Shown one piece after another: positions 61,043-64,000 of a stretch of 64,000 nucleotides of DNA. This DNA is from Phytophthora sp. 'mugwort'. Taxonomy: Eukaryota > Oomycota > Peronosporomycetes > Peronosporales > Peronosporaceae. The stretch's first letter is position 1; every line of letters begins with the position of its first letter. The stretch is from assembly GCA_033558025.1 (NCBI GenBank), contig JAUCEF010000002.1, forward strand, positions 1,364,001 to 1,428,000. The letters are read 5' to 3'. The notes beneath the pieces were generated by a model. It saw only the letters and a program-made list of their open reading frames with translations. It made no database searches and had not been told where the DNA came from. Position numbers and translations under genes: made by a program.

Positions 61043-63152
61043 ATGGAGATTCTCTTGTTGGACACGACTGAGAAGGAGGGTGAAGACAACACGCTTTACC
61101 ACCATATTCACAGCAACGAGAGCGTCGGTTGCTTCACTTGTTCACCAGGTCAAGTAAATCCCGGTATCAACCACTGGCTGGACCTGCGCGGGGTGTTGGC
61201 TGCAGCTGTAGGAGCGACGACCTCGTTGTGTGGCGAAGCTCTTCGAGTTGCACGTTTCGGAGACGGTAAGATGGACGAAGCCACTGGAATTGTAGGCTTT
61301 GTCAACATCTACGAGGTGCTCTATGTGCTCGTCTTCTTCTCGACAGACGTCCCCGAAGCCATCGTCCAGGTTAGAGACAGATCAAGTTCTCGTAGACTTG
61401 GTGTAGTCTACTGACCATGATTTGTTGGTAGTATTATACGCGTTCAAGCTGTGACTTGGTCCTGAGTCTGTTTGGTTATCCAGACGCAAAGCTCCGTCAG
61501 TGGCGACATCGAGACGGATGTTCACTCAGCACTGGGACTCTGCGTACACAGTTAGATACCGTCTTCAACGGCATCTTCTCTGTTATTCAGCATGGTTTAT
61601 GAAGCTTCTTTTCACTCTCTTAGATACTCGAAAGTTCGGTCGTTAAAACCTAAGTTTTCTTGCTGTAGACTTGAGCTTCGGTTCCAGCCTCCATTTCGCC
61701 TTCGACGGCCGCATACCAGCCACCAATTATCCTCTGGAAACAATGGTAAAGTCGTTCTCGTCCTTACTGTTTGCTCTGTTAAACATCTAAGAATCGAGTG
61801 AGATAATAGGCCAAGCTGGCAGTTCTGGACATACCTTTCGCTGACACATCGAGGACTGAACAGTATGCCGTCATCGGCCGCTGCATTTTCTACCGGTGAG
61901 TTCTGTTGCTCCAATTTTTAACGTCTTGGTTCCCCTGATGGCAATTGTTTATCCTTGTACGTATTGCAGCAAAGAGCTCACGTTTTCGACCATGCGTAGC
62001 GATCTCCTTCGATTACTTTTCCAATGGTTCCTAGATGGAGACAAGTTTACACCCGACTCGAGTGCTGCTTGGCCCCCACGCGGTCCGTGACATTCGTCGT
62101 GTATGCATTTTTCTTCTCACTTCTAACGGATGGGAGCAGGTGACGGACCTCCTTCACGCATCGATACGTTCGAGTTGCATGACTTCCGCTTCACTCGTCA
62201 TGGGAAATATCCAAAGCGGCACGCGTTCCTGATCATCACTCATGACGACGTACGTACCGACGGCACCACTAACTCGAGATCTGCAACGGTTCCTCCTCAC
62301 AAGTACAAATGCTTTGCCATTATGCAGCTCCAACTGGCGTTTCTGGTCGAACGAAAACTCGAGTGCGAAGGCAAAGCCGAGTGGGCCAAACACTTCGCTG
62401 ATGATGTCACCCAACACTGCGTCGACGATCTCGCAGTTTTCTGCTCGCAACACCTCGAATTGTATCTGAATCACTCTCACGCACTGCGTCGACAGCGTTC
62501 AGAGGCGCTACTAGGTACGTTTGCAGCAGAACCCAAGTCCCCAGTCAACGATCGCGGCTCGAATCGCTTTCTCTGGTATTCCGTGGCGCTCGACCGTCTC
62601 CGAGGTGTCATTCTCGGTGATGAACTTCGCTTCTGCTACCTTCCCAACGACCCGAAGCTCAATACACAGCAGCAGATCATGACGCAGTTTGTCCAGCATC
62701 TGGTCACCTCCCAGCAAAGCTCGCGATGTGTTCATGATGCTATCCCCGAGACGTCTCCTGAGCTTCCTTCCGGGATTCCGCCGCTCCGACTCAATGTGGA
62801 TGATCCAGACACCCTCTTCCTGCGTGAGAAAGTGACGACCGACACAAGCGATGACATTTCCATTGGAGATGCCCATATCTTCCCGGCTGTTCACAATACG
62901 CATGAAGCGTACGGGAACAATGGCCGTATGCGGCGCCAGACAGCCGAGCAGATCCTTGTGCGTGACCAACGCCTCTGGATAATCACGAACTCGTACGAAA
63001 CACTGGAGTTCTTCAGTATCCTGGACGCTGCACTGCCGTTGGAGCTGCTAGACCGTGAATTCGACCGGCTCTGTGCTTTTGGTGGTGCTGAGCCAGGGGG
63101 AGAACAGCATGACCGAGACATGAAACAACAATTCACGGCTCCTGTCGGGTAG
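61043..63152 (+). CDS. Unknown protein, six exons, longin-like at the N-terminus
   Basis: The model joins 61043-61369, 61432-61594, 61669-61745, 61810-61895, 61970-62082 and 62140-63152 for about 592 residues; frames are kept at all GT-AG junctions (the last donor is GTCCGT). The first 220 residues alternate strands and helices (VGFVNIYEVLYVLVFFSTDV, then TRSSCDLVLSLFGYP and LRTQLDTVFNGIFSV). This recalls longin-type folds of trafficking factors such as CCZ1 or HPS4, but I see no diagnostic motif. The C-terminal third ends with RDQRLWIITNSYETLEFFSI. Soluble; no signal peptide. A vesicle-trafficking role is a weak inference. Confidence 0.7.
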
Positions 63153-63196
63153 TAAACGATACATTAAATATGAACTTTTGAGCGTAGCATACTGAG

Positions 63197-64000
63197 CTAG
63201 TCCGTGAAGTCAAAGACGGAGCTGGTACAGTTAGAGGCAAGAGCGCGAACAACTTTGGCCTTGCGTCGGTGCGGGCTTGCCGACATCGGAGACGGCTTCG
63301 CGATAGCCAGTTGATCCTTTTGTTCTGGTGTCCGCAGTAATCCTGAAAACTTTTTCATCCTCATTGGCATCAAAGGAGACGGTTTTGTCGCCGTTAGAAT
63401 GAGCAAAGGCGATTCTCGGTACATTTCTGGAGAGCGTCCAGTCCTGGTCGGTGTCTGAAGTGGTGGTGTGTTGAGGTACACGACCGCATTTCTTACGCTA
63501 CCGCCTGGGTCACGTCTGGGTTTCTTACGTCGCTTTGATGGCATTGCAACCTGAACGTCCTGGTCGATGGCAACACCGTTGGTACCGACGTTGGTGCATT
63601 TCTCCTCCCCCGTGTCTTGTGAAAGGTTTAAACCTTCACTGCCATTATCGCAGCAAGTCACATCCATCGTGAACACGATGCTTGGTGAGATTGACTTATC
63701 CGTCGCAGTGGTTCCTCTTTCATTGCTATCGCCACTTTCCTTTACGGCAGCAGAATGGCTCACTTTAACGAACTCCGCGTCAAACTCTTCCACGAGTTGA
63801 CGAGTTCGCTTCAAAAGCCGCGCCACGACCGGCGATGACAAGGATCCATCCGGAAGAATTGCGATAGGCGAATAGCGAGAGGCGCGTACGGAACTCTTTC
63901 CGTTTGTATATGCTACAGAGGGTAGTTTCAGAACAGAATTGTCTTGGTATCGATTTCTGCCAGGGCTTCTCGGTGCAGTACGAGTTGGAGTGCGTATTCC
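63197..64000 (-). CDS. Partial gene at right edge: basic, proline-directed-site-rich protein
   Basis: The minus-strand frame is open from the window edge (64000) to the stop at 63197, 267 residues with no Met near the edge, so the gene starts outside. It has a TPTRTAPRSPGR segment at the edge and a related TPTRTGRSPEM later. An LPDGSLSSPVVARLLKRTRQ segment, a basic cluster KRRKKPRR that could be a nuclear signal, and many SP/TP sites are also present. Composition suggests a disordered nuclear protein controlled by proline-directed kinases; this is inference. It converges on the six-exon gene with a 44-bp gap. Confidence 0.65.
   Translation of the reverse strand, partial: GIRTPTRTAPRSPGRNRYQDNSVLKLPSVAYTNGKSSVRASRYSPIAILPDGSLSSPVVARLLKRTRQLVEEFDAEFVKVSHSAAVKESGDSNERGTTATDKSISPSIVFTMDVTCCDNGSEGLNLSQDTGEEKCTNVGTNGVAIDQDVQVAMPSKRRKKPRRDPGGSVRNAVVYLNTPPLQTPTRTGRSPEMYRESPLLILTATKPSPLMPMRMKKFSGLLRTPEQKDQLAIAKPSPMSASPHRRKAKVVRALASNCTSSVFDFTD

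Overview
The window looks like nuclear DNA of an oomycete, most likely Phytophthora or a close relative. The single-copy genes are compact and GC-rich, many with short (about 50-90 nt) GT-AG introns that carry TACTAAC-like branch sites. They alternate with blocks of broken, nested mobile elements (PIF/Harbinger-like, Tc1-like, pogo-like, hAT, Ty1/copia, Ty3/gypsy), including a DUF6818 Myb/SANT-like family and a Crinkler-like reading frame. The species is inferred from gene content only; exon models were read by eye.

Layout. 1-10.2 kb is repeat-rich. It holds a ~6.07 kb element (954-7023) with imperfect terminal inverted repeats, a DUF6818 protein gene and a convergent DDE_Tnp_4 transposase gene, all decayed, followed by a degraded unassigned gene and a Tc1-like transposase carrying a small perfect hairpin. 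10.3-27.5 kb is a gene island: cystathionine gamma-lyase, a secreted Sel1-repeat protein, a seven-exon unknown, a probable N-myristoylated coiled-coil protein, WDR74/NSA1, a TRMT2A-type tRNA methyltransferase with an unusual propeller-like insertion, MMADHC (cobalamin trafficking), SRRM1-like PWI/RS splicing factor, an ankyrin protein, free methionine-R-sulfoxide reductase and an ADCK2-like mitochondrial kinase-fold protein.

28.2-53.4 kb is a graveyard of nested insertions. A broken copia element (28.26-35.8 kb) contains an hAT element (28487-31376, perfect 8-bp target duplication) and a 180-bp foldback MITE. Next comes what I read as a decayed endogenous DNA-virus-like element (about 35.8-53.4 kb): a D5-type primase/SF3 helicase pseudogene with small acidic and coiled-coil ORFs on the minus strand, then a tyrosine recombinase gene split by a gypsy element (40.2-45.4 kb), a Crinkler-like PD-(D/E)XK reading frame, and a long coiled-coil ORF. 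These are in turn broken by a foldback carrying a TTC4 gene fragment and by a second, inverted copy of the same hAT element (50297-53185). Both hAT copies share the same disabling mutations and both carry a second ORF with a recognisable chromodomain.

53.6-64 kb is a second gene island: membralin, two divergent IQ-motif genes (one with ankyrin repeats) only 41 bp apart, two unassigned divergent genes, and a gene running off the right edge. The conserved genes cover sulfur and methionine metabolism (cystathionine lyase, CblD, fRMsr), RNA maturation (TRMT2A, SRRM1, WDR74) and calmodulin-type scaffolding, with no sign that they form one pathway.
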